This document shows positions 1 to 8,297 of a stretch of 64,000 nucleotides of DNA, piece by piece. The DNA lies in NCBI GenBank assembly GCA_024229115.1, contig JAAEST010000033.1, positions 62,001 through 126,000 on the forward strand, written 5' to 3'. The notes below the pieces were generated by a model. The model made no database searches, had not been told where the DNA came from, and was given only the letters and a program-made list of their open reading frames with translations. Both the position numbers and the translations under genes were made by a program. How positions within the stretch are numbered: the stretch's first letter is position 1; each line of letters starts with the position of its first letter. Origin of the DNA: Oligoflexia bacterium (GTDB taxonomy: Bacteria > Bdellovibrionota > Bacteriovoracia > Bacteriovoracales > Bacteriovoracaceae).

Positions 1-855
1 GTGTGTATCTAAAATCATAAAATAAAACTCACGCCAGATAAGTTCACTAAGCCAAGTTTGAGAACCAACTGACTTATTCTGATAGGCAATGAGTGAAAGT
101 CTTCTTGGAGATAAGAGACCAAATCGAATATACATTGAAAGACCACTGGTGCCATTGATTGCTGGGAAGTCACGATTTTGGTGATAGTCATTAATTATTT
201 TGAGAAACTTGTTTAGCTTTCCTTCTGCTTGCTTTGAGCTTGCAGGTATTGGCGAAGGAGAAAGCTTATCAAGAAATTTTTTGGCCCTCTTTGTTTTAGG
301 AGTAAATACCATTTTCTTAATATCAGCTAAACGATATTGAAAGAGGGGAATAAGGGATTCACCTGAATCTACTTTAGAAAGCCATTTTCTTTTGTAAGGA
401 GTAAAGACTGAATAGAATTCTTTATTATCTTTAACGATTTCGGGAAACTCAAAAACGACATGATCTTTATAAGAATGAAAATCAACATTATGCTTTTGAC
501 AAAGTTTAGAAATTTTTAAGTCTCTCTTCTTTGCATAGGGTTCGTAATCTCTATTCGTGAAAACAGCATCTATTTTTTCGTCTTTAATTATCTCTTCAAA
601 TACATCTTCTGGTTTTCCATATTTAATAATGATATTTTGATCAAGCTGTTTTTCAATTTCAAGTAGGGCACTCTTGATGAATTGAACTCGCTTATCCTCA
701 TATAAATCATCCAACTTATCTAGAATCACTTGATCGAAGATAAAGAGAAGTTGTATGTTCTTACTTCTTTCTTTGGCCCTAAAAAGAGCATGGCTATCCA
801 AGAGCCTTAAATCTCTTCTTATCCAAACGATCGACTTTTCATATTTATCATCCAT
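1..855 (-). CDS. phr: Deoxyribodipyrimidine photolyase, N-terminal 285 residues (3' end outside window)
   Basis: Light-driven repair of cyclobutane pyrimidine dimers with FAD, cytoplasmic. Reading the minus strand from ATG 855 gives an unbroken frame to the window edge. It opens with the photolyase signature KSIVWIRRDLRLLDSHALF and carries NRDYEPYAKKRD near residue 105. Close to the window edge it has the FAD-domain motifs GTSGLSMYIRFGLLSPR and WLSELIWREFYFMIL. The N-terminal antenna-binding alpha/beta domain and the start of the FAD-binding domain are therefore present, and the C-terminal part lies beyond base 1. A Shine-Dalgarno-like GAGGT precedes the ATG by about ten bases. It diverges from a TudS-YbgA gene across about 100 bp that contain CarH-type repeats, so light control is plausible. 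Cryptochrome is an alternative, but the overall motif pattern fits class I photolyase. Confidence 0.93.
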   Translation of the reverse strand, partial: MDDKYEKSIVWIRRDLRLLDSHALFRAKERSKNIQLLFIFDQVILDKLDDLYEDKRVQFIKSALLEIEKQLDQNIIIKYGKPEDVFEEIIKDEKIDAVFTNRDYEPYAKKRDLKISKLCQKHNVDFHSYKDHVVFEFPEIVKDNKEFYSVFTPYKRKWLSKVDSGESLIPLFQYRLADIKKMVFTPKTKRAKKFLDKLSPSPIPASSKQAEGKLNKFLKIINDYHQNRDFPAINGTSGLSMYIRFGLLSPRRLSLIAYQNKSVGSQTWLSELIWREFYFMILDTH

Positions 856-893
856 AAGCCATATTACCTCAGAGGAGATCATAGGGGGAGTGT

Positions 894-910
894 TGTCTAA
901 GTCTTGTCTA
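894..910 (-). promoter_or_regulatory. CarH-type operator half: two TGTCTA repeats 11 bp apart
   Basis: TGTCTA occurs at 894-899 and again at 905-910, exactly 11 bp apart. On the minus strand each reads TAGACA and fits the CarH consensus nnTnnACAnn. The pair lies about 40-55 bp upstream of the photolyase start and just upstream of a possible -35 (TTGACC, 923-928) for the TudS gene. A regulator bound here could control both genes. Binding is inferred. Confidence 0.6.
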
Positions 911-943
911 TGGGGTCTGTTTTTGACCTTAAAAATTCAATGA

Positions 944-955
944 TATGATAGATTT
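944..955 (+). promoter_or_regulatory. Probable leaderless promoter of the TudS-YbgA gene
   Basis: TATGAT at 944-949 ends 6 nt before the ATG at 956. TTGACC at 923-928 may serve as -35, with a short 15-bp spacer. No Shine-Dalgarno sequence fits between them. Confidence 0.5.
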
Positions 956-1897
956 ATGGAAAAGCCGGTATTGGGGATTAGTAGCTGTATTTTAGGAGAT
1001 AATGTTCGTTTCGATGGAGGAGCGAAAAGAGACTCTTGGGTTACAGATAAACTTTCTGAACATGTTGATTTTAAGAAATTCTGTCCAGAAGTAGAAATGG
1101 GCCTAGGTGTTCCTAGAAAACCAATTCGCCTAGTTGAAGAATCTGGCGAGATTAAACTTAAATCAATTGATCATTTGATTGATCACACGCCTAATGCTTT
1201 ATCAACTTTTGAAAAATATAGAGACTATTTTGAAGGGCTTGATGGTTATATTTTCATGAAGAATAGTCCTACCTGTGGACCTGAGAAATTAAAGGTCTAC
1301 AAAGAAGAAGGAAAAGGCCATCCTGAAAGGAAAGGACTCGGTATCTTTTATAAGTGGATCAAAGAGAATTTTCCATTACTTCCAATTATCGATAGTGGAA
1401 GGTTGAATGATAATGCTTTAAGAGAGAACTTTGTAAAAAAAGTTTTTGCTTTTCAAAGATTTAAAAAGGAAGTCTCAGACATATCGTCACTCCAAAGATT
1501 TCATCAAGAGTATAAATATATTTTCATGGAGTATCGTCCTCAGGGTCCCAAAGAACTTGGACAAATTGCTGCGGGTCTTTCGGAGCAGGGTTTTGAAAAT
1601 AACCGCGATACTTATTTAAATATGATGATGGAGATTATGGAGAGACCTTCAGCTTTGAAAAACCGTAAGAATGTGATGTTTCATATCCTAGGATATTTTA
1701 AGAAAGACTTAGATAAAGAAGAGAAGGCACAGATTATAGAAATGATCGAAGAATATAAAGAAGGGGAAACTTCTTATATGGCCATTCTTAAATTACTTTC
1801 CTTCTTTTCAAAGAAATATTCAAAAGATTATTTACTTAATCAAAAATACTTTCTTCCTTATCCAAAGAACTTAAAACTTCAACGTTCAATTATTTAA
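956..1897 (+). CDS. TudS (DUF523) - YbgA (DUF1722) fusion protein
   Basis: Residues 1 to about 150 are a DUF523 domain, the family of the 2-thiouracil desulfidase TudS, which uses a [4Fe-4S] cluster held by three cysteines. The three expected cysteines are visible: Cys11 in ISSC, Cys43 in FCPEVEMGLGVPR and Cys107 in NSPTCG. Residues from about 190 onward (YKYIFMEYRPQ) form a DUF1722/YbgA domain of unknown function. The same association is known in E. coli, where ybgA lies beside phrB; here the gene diverges from photolyase. The start has no Shine-Dalgarno sequence. TATGAT sits 6 nt before the ATG, so the mRNA may be leaderless. Its 3' end overlaps the convergent PilZ gene by 8 bp. Desulfidase activity is inferred from the family. 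Confidence 0.88.
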   Translation: MEKPVLGISSCILGDNVRFDGGAKRDSWVTDKLSEHVDFKKFCPEVEMGLGVPRKPIRLVEESGEIKLKSIDHLIDHTPNALSTFEKYRDYFEGLDGYIFMKNSPTCGPEKLKVYKEEGKGHPERKGLGIFYKWIKENFPLLPIIDSGRLNDNALRENFVKKVFAFQRFKKEVSDISSLQRFHQEYKYIFMEYRPQGPKELGQIAAGLSEQGFENNRDTYLNMMMEIMERPSALKNRKNVMFHILGYFKKDLDKEEKAQIIEMIEEYKEGETSYMAILKLLSFFSKKYSKDYLLNQKYFLPYPKNLKLQRSII

Positions 1898-2633
1898 TTC
1901 CCACATAAGAATAAATAAATGGTTTAGCGAGTATTTTTCTTAATGATAAGAAGTTCAAAAAGCGGCTATGCTTAAACTGAACACCTATTCCTGCTGGATA
2001 GACTCCTGTTTCATGAATGGCCTTTCTTGCAATTGTGCCTTCGATTGTGACTTGCTCATCCCCAATGCCAATATGAAGCTTCAGGTTTTGTCCCTTTCTG
2101 ATCTTCTCTTCTAGAATATCTGGAGGGAGAGATTTGAGGAATGCTCCTGTTAGACTAATATCAAAAGTTCTCACAAGAACATTATTATTTTCAGAGATTT
2201 CAATAAAGACGGGGATAGACTTCTTAATTCTTGTTGGAATTTTCCACCATTGTAGCCCAGGATTTGTTAAGGCCTCCCAGCTCTTTCCTGTCATTAGTAT
2301 TGATACAGTGAAAAGAAAAGAAATGAAGGCGAGAAACGAAGCACCAGCACTGTAGTCGATTCCCCATTTCGCTACATAGTAATTATTAATGGCCACTGAA
2401 ATAATCGCGAGAGGAATAATCAGCTTAAACTCTGGAGCTGCTTCCCAAGTCGTCAATGCCCCAGTGAGGCAGAGAACGATGACAACCCAGTTAAGAGCTG
2501 TAATCTTATGAAGAATAAGTGTGATGTCACTTATGCCGTGATTGTACATAAAGGCAATTTGTAGAGGAATAGAGATGGCCACAGCGATAAGAAAAAATGT
2601 TAGGATCGTTAATCCAATAGGTCTATTTTTCAT
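1890..2633 (-). CDS. Membrane protein with C-terminal PilZ-like domain
   Basis: About four hydrophobic segments in residues 8-130 are followed by a cytoplasmic PilZ-type domain (about residues 135-230) with the DISLTGAFL element typical of PilZ and ending GIGVQF. The c-di-GMP-binding RxxxR motif is degenerate: the position reads RIKKS. Nucleotide binding is therefore uncertain. The ATG at 2633 was chosen because it follows the upstream gene's stop as TAATATG and has AGGAAA in front; a longer frame to 2687 would overlap that gene. It is co-transcribed with the lytic transglycosylase, so a role in envelope remodelling or surface behaviour is possible, but no specific function is known. Confidence 0.75.
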   Translation of the reverse strand: MKNRPIGLTILTFFLIAVAISIPLQIAFMYNHGISDITLILHKITALNWVVIVLCLTGALTTWEAAPEFKLIIPLAIISVAINNYYVAKWGIDYSAGASFLAFISFLFTVSILMTGKSWEALTNPGLQWWKIPTRIKKSIPVFIEISENNNVLVRTFDISLTGAFLKSLPPDILEEKIRKGQNLKLHIGIGDEQVTIEGTIARKAIHETGVYPAGIGVQFKHSRFLNFLSLRKILAKPFIYSYVGIK

Positions 2634-2634
2634 A

Positions 2635-3780
2635 TTAGTTTCCTGCTGTTCTGAATTCGTGGCAAAAGCTACGAACTCTTGAGACATATTTCTTTGCTTC
2701 TTTTAATTTAGGAGAGTTTAACCAATCTGGTCCATACTTTGTGAGTTCTTGCTTCACACGAAAAGGACCAGAGTTATAGCTTGCTAAGATAAGATCACTT
2801 GTTTTATCCCAATTACTATTAAGATGAGTCTGAATTCTAAATTTGGCATCTGCTGATGACCAATAGTCTTCTAGATATTTGAGATATTTGGCCCCACCTC
2901 TCATAGAGAGATAAGGATTTAGTCGCCATTCATTTTGTGCATTCACTTTACCAAGATAAATAAGTGTTTTAATCGTCGGTACATTGAATTGGTTGAGCTT
3001 AGGATATTGTGGCCAATGAGCACTATCTTCTAAAATATGAGGCTCGGCGTTTTCTGTTACCTGAGTAAGGCCAATGGCCTTGGCATGACTAACGGCCATT
3101 GAATTAAACCCAGACTCTTGAGCAATAAGAGCAGCAAGTAAACTTGGATTGATTTGTTCGTGATAAGCAGCATCTTTGATATGCCCTAAAAATTGCTTCT
3201 TAGGATTAAAGGGACTGAGTTTAACAATTGGTTGATAATCATAATAATTGCACTTAGGCATACTCATTGCTTCAACAATAGGTTCTGAAAAAGAATCTTT
3301 CTGATAGCTAAAAACAATATGGTTATCTCTCTCTGGTAAGAAACTTAATTTGGGAGTGGTATAAGTGATAGTCTTATTCTCATGATTGATTTGTTTTTTG
3401 GCCACACTGAGAAATTGATCAGTAACCTCTGCACCATTCAAATAGACTTTAAAGATGTAACTGGAAGAAACTCCTGAATTATCATTGATAACGATTTTAA
3501 TATCTTTATGTTGGTTAAAATCAATCCAGTCTGGAGTAAGCTCAATTTCAGCATGAGACTTCATCGAGTCTATCTGTAATGTTGTTTGAATACTTGCTAA
3601 CTTTCTAAAGTTTTCAGCGGCCTTAAGATCATGAGGCTTTTCTAAGACATTAAAATGTCCAAAAGGTGAGGTTGGTCCTGCACACGAGCATGCGAGCAAG
3701 CATGCGAGAGGTAGCCAGCCTTGCATAAAAGTCTTAAGCAAACTTCTAATAACATTAATATTTACCAAACCTATGCACAT
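2635..3780 (-). CDS. Lytic transglycosylase (SLT domain) lipoprotein
   Basis: Predicted envelope peptidoglycan lyase cutting between MurNAc and GlcNAc. It has a long N-terminal signal ending in a cysteine-rich lipobox region (LLAC/SC near residue 30). A central beta-rich region of about residues 60-170 of unknown type follows. The SLT domain lies from about residue 205 to 375, with the catalytic Glu222 in LIAQESGF, the AIGLTQVT motif, and LASYNSGP, all characteristic of the Slt/MltC fold. AAGGA precedes the ATG at 3780. The stop is almost fused to the start of the PilZ membrane protein, so the two form an operon. In predatory relatives such enzymes are used for self-remodelling or prey-wall entry; which applies here cannot be read from sequence. 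Confidence 0.88.
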   Translation of the reverse strand: MCIGLVNINVIRSLLKTFMQGWLPLACLLACSCAGPTSPFGHFNVLEKPHDLKAAENFRKLASIQTTLQIDSMKSHAEIELTPDWIDFNQHKDIKIVINDNSGVSSSYIFKVYLNGAEVTDQFLSVAKKQINHENKTITYTTPKLSFLPERDNHIVFSYQKDSFSEPIVEAMSMPKCNYYDYQPIVKLSPFNPKKQFLGHIKDAAYHEQINPSLLAALIAQESGFNSMAVSHAKAIGLTQVTENAEPHILEDSAHWPQYPKLNQFNVPTIKTLIYLGKVNAQNEWRLNPYLSMRGGAKYLKYLEDYWSSADAKFRIQTHLNSNWDKTSDLILASYNSGPFRVKQELTKYGPDWLNSPKLKEAKKYVSRVRSFCHEFRTAGN

Positions 3781-3916
3781 GGTGGATTCCTTTTAAAAAA
3801 GAATTAATTTTTCCACCGCATACGTTCAACAATATTTTTACAATATTATCACTTTTGAGTAAGGCCACCAATATCAATAATTAGTGGCGCTTTTCTAAGA
3901 AAATTAAATTAAGCGT

Positions 3917-4828
3917 TTACGTATTTACAATATGTTCGAGAGCTTTTTCTACTTGTGCGTGATTAAACTCGAAGCCCTCTGATTCAAGCCTCTTAGGAAG
4001 TATCGTCTGCCCGTCGAGGACAATAGTACTCATTTCACCCATCGCTGCTTTTAAAGCAATAGGAGGAACTGGAAAGAGGCATGGCGTACCGAAAGCTTTA
4101 GCAAATGCTTTTGAAAATTGAGCATTTGATACTGGCATCGGTGATGTCAGGTTATAAACTCCTTCAGAGTCTGGTTTTGAAATGAAGTGCTCAATCGCTT
4201 TAACGAGATCATCTACATGAATCCAGCTCATAACTTGTTTACCAAGACCAACGGGACCACCTAGTCCAAATTTAAAAATTGGCCATAATTTCTGAAGGGC
4301 CCCTCCACCTTTTCCAAAGACGACCCCAATTCGCATGATACATTTCTTAGCTGGATGATTGAATTCAGTCACTGCTGCTTCCCATTGCTTACAGAGATCT
4401 GCAAGAAAACCTTCTCCTAATTCAGACTCCTCAGTCAGCTCATTGGACTTATTAGTTGGATATATTCCAATGGCCGAAGCCGAAATGATTTTTTTTAAAT
4501 TTTGCTTATCTTCAAACTGCTTTAATAGTTTTTGTGTACGGTCTACTCGTGAAGTTGTGAGTTTACGTTTTTGCTTTTCACTCCACCTAGCATTGGAGAT
4601 ATTTTCACCTGCAAGATTAACTATGACGTCTACACTGTTTGCGATTTCTTCGCTGATCTGACCAAAGTCATTGGTCGTAATATATTTCAATTGTTCAGTC
4701 TGATCATTGAAGTACATTTGGGGGTCTCTCGTAATAACAAAGACTTTGTTAGCAAAGGCCTTGTCTTTTAAGCTATTTACTAATCTTTTCCCTACAAAAC
4801 CTGTTCCACCAGTAATTAAAATATTCAT
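3917..4828 (-). CDS. TIGR01777-family NAD(P)-dependent epimerase (YfcH-like)
   Basis: Extended short-chain dehydrogenase. The nucleotide-binding Rossmann motif ITGGTGFVGKRL opens the protein, followed by NLAGENISNARWSEKQK, SASAIGIYP and MRIGVVFGKGGG. The C-terminal part (from about residue 240) matches the DUF1731 extension, ending with LPKRLESEGFEF. The substrate is unknown for the family. The start at 4828 is set by GGAG six bases upstream; an in-frame ATG at 4882 would add residues without family similarity. It diverges from the CarH-like regulator across an intergenic region holding four 11-bp operator repeats. A link to light- or B12-responsive control is therefore likely, as in photolyase clusters of other bacteria. 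Confidence 0.9.
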   Translation of the reverse strand: MNILITGGTGFVGKRLVNSLKDKAFANKVFVITRDPQMYFNDQTEQLKYITTNDFGQISEEIANSVDVIVNLAGENISNARWSEKQKRKLTTSRVDRTQKLLKQFEDKQNLKKIISASAIGIYPTNKSNELTEESELGEGFLADLCKQWEAAVTEFNHPAKKCIMRIGVVFGKGGGALQKLWPIFKFGLGGPVGLGKQVMSWIHVDDLVKAIEHFISKPDSEGVYNLTSPMPVSNAQFSKAFAKAFGTPCLFPVPPIALKAAMGEMSTIVLDGQTILPKRLESEGFEFNHAQVEKALEHIVNT

Positions 4829-4873
4829 AATAATCTCCTTACAAACAGTATATATAATAAACTCTTGAGTTAT

Positions 4874-4916
4874 AATAGACAAAACTTAGACCGTGGGTTA
4901 ACACAAGTTAGACATT
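4874..4916 (+). promoter_or_regulatory. Four tandem 11-bp CarH-type operator repeats
   Basis: Repeats start at T4876 (TAGACA), T4887 (TAGACC), T4898 (TTAACA) and T4909 (TAGACA), each exactly 11 bp after the last. Three fit the published CarH consensus nnTnnACAnn and one has a single change. The block lies between the epimerase gene and the MerR/B12-domain gene, about 60-100 bp upstream of the latter. Autoregulation by that protein is the simplest reading. Confidence 0.72.
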
Positions 4917-4973
4917 AGTCTTGTTCAGTTGTGGCAGTTTAAATAAAGCACTAATCTAAAAAGGAGATTAACT

Positions 4974-5936
4974 TTGGATCAATCGCTTATGAATGGAAAG
5001 TATAGTATTCAATTAGCTTCTAAAATTAGTGGTGTCGGTGTTCACACTATCAGGGCCTGGGAAAAGAGGTACCAAGCAGTCACTCCAAATAGAAGTGATA
5101 ATGGTAGAAGAGAATATAATGACAAAGATGTGGAGAGACTTTCTCTGCTGAATGAACTTTGTACTCTTGGACATTCGATCAGTAAGATTGCGGCCATGGA
5201 AACAACCAATCTTAGAAAGCTTTTAAAGAAGCTTGGTAAGAAAGCTGATTCTGTAGAGAAGGTGACAGCAATCAAAGGAATTAATGGTTCCGTTGTTAAT
5301 ATTGAACAATCACTTAAAAGTCTGATTCTCGCTTTAAAAACTTATAAACTAGATATTATTAGTCATGAGATTAATAAGTTAAAAATTCTTCTTTCAAGCC
5401 GTCAGTTCGCCCTCGATATCATTGGACCTCTTATGGCAGAGGTTGGAACTTTAGTGTATGAAAAGGAATTTAATATTTCTCAAGAGCATGCTCTCAGTGC
5501 AATTCTCAAGTTCCATATTGGACATACTCTCTTTAAAAATACATCTTCTCGAAATAATAAGCCTCATAAAATTCTAATTTGTAGTCCTGAAGGGGATTAT
5601 CATGAGTTTGGAATTTTGCAGGCGGCACTTCTTTGTAATCACTATGGACTTCAGTTCTACTATCTTGGACCAAATCTGCCCGTTGATTCTTTGATTGATG
5701 CTTATAAGTCCCTCGATGCTTCGATGGTGATTTTAGGAAGTACCGTTATTCCTGATGGGAAAGATACTTTCTATCTTAACAATTATTTTAAGAAGCTTAT
5801 GAGTTCGCTAGGTCCGAACGGGCATCTCTTTGTGGGTGGGGGAAACCATATTCAAGATGATGTTCTTAACAAAGGCAAGAAGGGAACTCATGTGAATTCT
5901 ATCAAGCAACTCGATAGAATTCTTTCTGAGTTATAG
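4974..5936 (+). CDS. MerR-family regulator with B12-binding domains (CarH/LitR-like)
   Basis: Residues 8-80 are a MerR winged-helix DNA-binding domain (ISGVGVHTIRAWEKRY, DNGRREY). Residues about 110-190 form the helical B12-binding-2 bundle, and 198-320 a cobalamin-binding Rossmann domain. The lower axial histidine is kept: H210 in GDYHEFG matches the E/DxHxxG motif. In the cap motif W(x)9EH of CarH, E171 and H172 are kept. The tryptophan is V161, and the neighbouring histidine that becomes the light-state ligand in Thermus CarH is Y162. Corrinoid binding is plausible but the photochemistry may differ. The start is TTG, fixed by AAGGAG seven bases upstream. It is autoregulated, most likely, through the adjacent repeats. 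Its 3' end overlaps the convergent glutathione peroxidase by 6 bp. Confidence 0.88.
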   Translation: MDQSLMNGKYSIQLASKISGVGVHTIRAWEKRYQAVTPNRSDNGRREYNDKDVERLSLLNELCTLGHSISKIAAMETTNLRKLLKKLGKKADSVEKVTAIKGINGSVVNIEQSLKSLILALKTYKLDIISHEINKLKILLSSRQFALDIIGPLMAEVGTLVYEKEFNISQEHALSAILKFHIGHTLFKNTSSRNNKPHKILICSPEGDYHEFGILQAALLCNHYGLQFYYLGPNLPVDSLIDAYKSLDASMVILGSTVIPDGKDTFYLNNYFKKLMSSLGPNGHLFVGGGNHIQDDVLNKGKKGTHVNSIKQLDRILSEL

Positions 5937-6410
5937 TAATTCTTGGATAATTTTTTCTAGTGACTCTGGAGTGTCTTTGGGAGCAAATCTTTGAACTGCT
6001 TGCCCATTTTTATCAACTAAGAATTTAGTAAAATTCCATTTAATGGCTTCAGTGTTGAGAAGTCCTGGCTTTTCTTTCTTAAGCCATTGGTAAAGAGGGT
6101 GAGCATTACTACCATTAACATCAATTTTCTCACTAATAAGGAATGATACTCCATAATTTACTTGGCAAAACTCGCTAATCTCGTCAGAGCTTCCTGGTTC
6201 TTGCTTACCAAATTGATTACAGGGAGTACCGATAATGACAAGGCCTTGATCTTTATATTTTTGGTGGAGCTTTTCTAATCCTTCGTACTGAGGAGTGAAG
6301 CCACACTTACTTGCAGTGTTTACAACTAAGATAGTCTTGTTTTTGAAAGCTTCGAAATCGATTGCCTGACCTTTAAGATCGTTTAATTTGGTTTCATAGA
6401 TATTGTTCAT
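5931..6410 (-). CDS. Glutathione peroxidase family (thioredoxin-type thiol peroxidase)
   Basis: Reduces hydroperoxides. About 159 residues, the usual length for bacterial GPx. The catalytic cysteine is Cys36 in NTASKCGFTPQYEGL. The conserved glutamine lies in PCNQFGKQEPG and the tryptophan in KWNFTKFLVDK. The cysteine (not selenocysteine) form usually works with thioredoxin. The start at 6410 has GAGGAC just upstream; an in-frame ATG at 6494 would run into the divergent MoxR gene. There is no signal peptide, so it is cytoplasmic. The neighbouring photolyase and CarH-like genes would fit a photo-oxidative stress role, but there is no operator repeat at its promoter. Confidence 0.92.
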   Translation of the reverse strand: MNNIYETKLNDLKGQAIDFEAFKNKTILVVNTASKCGFTPQYEGLEKLHQKYKDQGLVIIGTPCNQFGKQEPGSSDEISEFCQVNYGVSFLISEKIDVNGSNAHPLYQWLKKEKPGLLNTEAIKWNFTKFLVDKNGQAVQRFAPKDTPESLEKIIQELL

Positions 6411-6443
6411 ATTGTCCTCATTAATTAAATTACTGATATCGTT

Positions 6444-6456
6444 TATAATATACACC
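6444..6456 (+). promoter_or_regulatory. Probable leaderless promoter of moxR-like operon
   Basis: A perfect TATAAT at 6444-6449 ends 7 nt before the ATG at 6457, and no Shine-Dalgarno sequence is present. Transcription would begin at or next to the start codon. The -35 region (about 6421-6426, TTAATT) is weak. Confidence 0.55.
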
Positions 6457-7380
6457 ATGGACACAGTAAATAGACAGAATATTAGAAAAATCATTGATCA
6501 GGCATCTCAAGTTCTTTTAGGTAAAGAAGAAGAAATTAAATTGGCACTATGTTGTTTAATCTCATCTGGAAATTTACTGATTGAAGATATTCCGGGAGTG
6601 GGAAAAACAACCCTTGCTAGAATTTTTGGTCAGCTACTTGGATTAAAAGTAAATCGAATCCAGTTCACTAATGACATGTTGCCTGGAGATATTCTTGGAA
6701 TAAATTTTTATAACAGTGAAAAACAAGATTTTGAATTTAAAAAGGGACCAATTTTTGGTCAATTGATTCTTGCTGATGAGCTTAATAGGGCCACTCCAAA
6801 AACACAAAGTGCACTTTTGCAAGTGATGGAAGAGAGAAAGGTTGATATTGATGGGCTTACATTTCAGATGGATGAGTTTTTCTTTATTATTGCCACTCAA
6901 AACCCAGTTCAGCAAATTGGAACCTATCCTTTACCAGAAAGTCAGATTGACCGTTTCTTTATGGGACTTGAAATTGGTCTTCCTGATATTGAAATTGAAA
7001 GAGAAATTCTTCTTAACTCAAATAATACTGAAAAGTGGAAGGATTTAAATGCTATCTCAAATCTTGATGAATTAAAACTTTGGATGAATGAAGTTAATAA
7101 AATTGAGGCTTCTAAGAATAGTGTTGACTATCTTCTCTCCCTTGTTGAGAAATGTCGAAATGATCTTGAGTTTGGAAAAGTACTAAGTCCAAGAGCTTCG
7201 CTAGACTTAATTAGAGCATCCAAGGCCTATGCCCTTATCAATGGGAATAGTTATGTGACTAATGAAGATATTTATAAGATTGCTCCTTATGTATTAGGAC
7301 ATAGAGTTGGGGGGATCAATGGTGTCTCCGCTGGTATAAAACTAGTTAAAGATCTGCTTAAAAAACTAGAGGCATTCTAA
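6457..7380 (+). CDS. MoxR-family AAA+ ATPase
   Basis: AAA+ chaperone-like ATPase of about 307 residues. Walker A is EDIPGVGKTTLA and Walker B is ILADELNRATPKTQSALL. Sensor motif ATQNPVQQIGTYPLPESQIDRF is also typical of MoxR. The family usually acts with DUF58 and transglutaminase partners, and exactly these follow: the next gene's ATG overlaps this gene's stop (TAATG). The whole operon continues to about 14 kb. The start at 6457 replaces a longer frame from 6403 that would overlap the divergent peroxidase. The client protein is unknown. Confidence 0.93.
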   Translation: MDTVNRQNIRKIIDQASQVLLGKEEEIKLALCCLISSGNLLIEDIPGVGKTTLARIFGQLLGLKVNRIQFTNDMLPGDILGINFYNSEKQDFEFKKGPIFGQLILADELNRATPKTQSALLQVMEERKVDIDGLTFQMDEFFFIIATQNPVQQIGTYPLPESQIDRFFMGLEIGLPDIEIEREILLNSNNTEKWKDLNAISNLDELKLWMNEVNKIEASKNSVDYLLSLVEKCRNDLEFGKVLSPRASLDLIRASKAYALINGNSYVTNEDIYKIAPYVLGHRVGGINGVSAGIKLVKDLLKKLEAF

Positions 7381-8297
7381 TGTCATTGGCGAGTATTAAG
7401 AACTTTCTTGAAACTCGAGAGCGGATATTTATTATTCCTACTTCATACGGATTTTATTATCTCTCCATCATTTTTATATTGTTTTTAATTAGTCTTAGTT
7501 ACGGTCACTCATTGGCCTTTAGTGCTACGTTTATCTTTGTCTCAGTCATTCTTGTGAGCTCTTTCTATACAAATTATAATCTTGCTGGAATCGAAGTGGT
7601 TAGTCTTTATCAAAGATATAATCTGGCCACCAAGCAATTTGATACTTTTGTTAAGATTAAAAATAATTCAAGTCGAATGCGTTTTGATCTTCAGGTAAAA
7701 ATTTTGAATCAATATTCTCTTGAGAGTTTAACTATCGATAAGAAGTCTACCAGTAGCTTGAAAATAGATTTCAATCTTGCCGCTGGAGTTCATAAAACAA
7801 ATAGAGTAAGAGTTGATACTTCTTTTCCTTTTACTCTTTATAAAAGTTGGAAGAATTTTAAAGTTGATCAGAAGATTTTTATCCTTCCAGAGTTAAAAGA
7901 GAATAAGAAGTTTATCGATATGTTTAGCTCTTCAGATGATTATGATGTTAATAATACACGCAAGGGTGGAGTTGAAGATTTCTACGGTCATTCAGAATAT
8001 ATATTAGGTGATTCCTGGAAAGATGTTGATTGGAAGGCATATAGTCGCAAGCTAGGTCTTTACAAAAAAGAGTTTTATGAAAATGTAAAAAAAGAATCCA
8101 TCATAAATATAGATCTTGTAGGAGAAAATAGAGAGGAGAAATTAGCGGTCTTTCATTTTTTGGCCTACCATTCTCATTTAGAAAAAAGTAATTTAACTGT
8201 TGTCATAAATGGTAAGTCATACACTTGGAATTTATCTTCTGAAATAGAATTAGATCAATCACTAAAAGATGTGTTTTTGAAGTTATATAATGAATAA
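7380..8297 (+). CDS. DUF58 membrane protein
   Basis: Two adjacent hydrophobic segments (about residues 20-65) are followed by a beta-rich region and the DUF58 signature around GDSWKDVDWKAYSRK, near residue 215, which resembles the family pattern GDxxRxIDWxxxAR. DUF58 proteins form a fixed genomic partnership with MoxR ATPases and TgpA-like transglutaminases. The gene overlaps both its neighbours (TAATG upstream, 8 bp downstream), so translation is coupled. Molecular function is not established for the family. Confidence 0.88.
   Translation: MSLASIKNFLETRERIFIIPTSYGFYYLSIIFILFLISLSYGHSLAFSATFIFVSVILVSSFYTNYNLAGIEVVSLYQRYNLATKQFDTFVKIKNNSSRMRFDLQVKILNQYSLESLTIDKKSTSSLKIDFNLAAGVHKTNRVRVDTSFPFTLYKSWKNFKVDQKIFILPELKENKKFIDMFSSSDDYDVNNTRKGGVEDFYGHSEYILGDSWKDVDWKAYSRKLGLYKKEFYENVKKESIINIDLVGENREEKLAVFHFLAYHSHLEKSNLTVVINGKSYTWNLSSEIELDQSLKDVFLKLYNE

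Noticed and set aside
755-943. 62-residue plus-strand frame in the photolyase upstream region
   Set aside because: It overlaps the photolyase 5' end and its operator, has no ribosome site and no family pattern.
3839-3916. Possible short gene in the gap between transglycosylase and epimerase
   Set aside because: No start with ribosome site and no coding pattern; the gap is 136 bp and both flanking genes read the same way.
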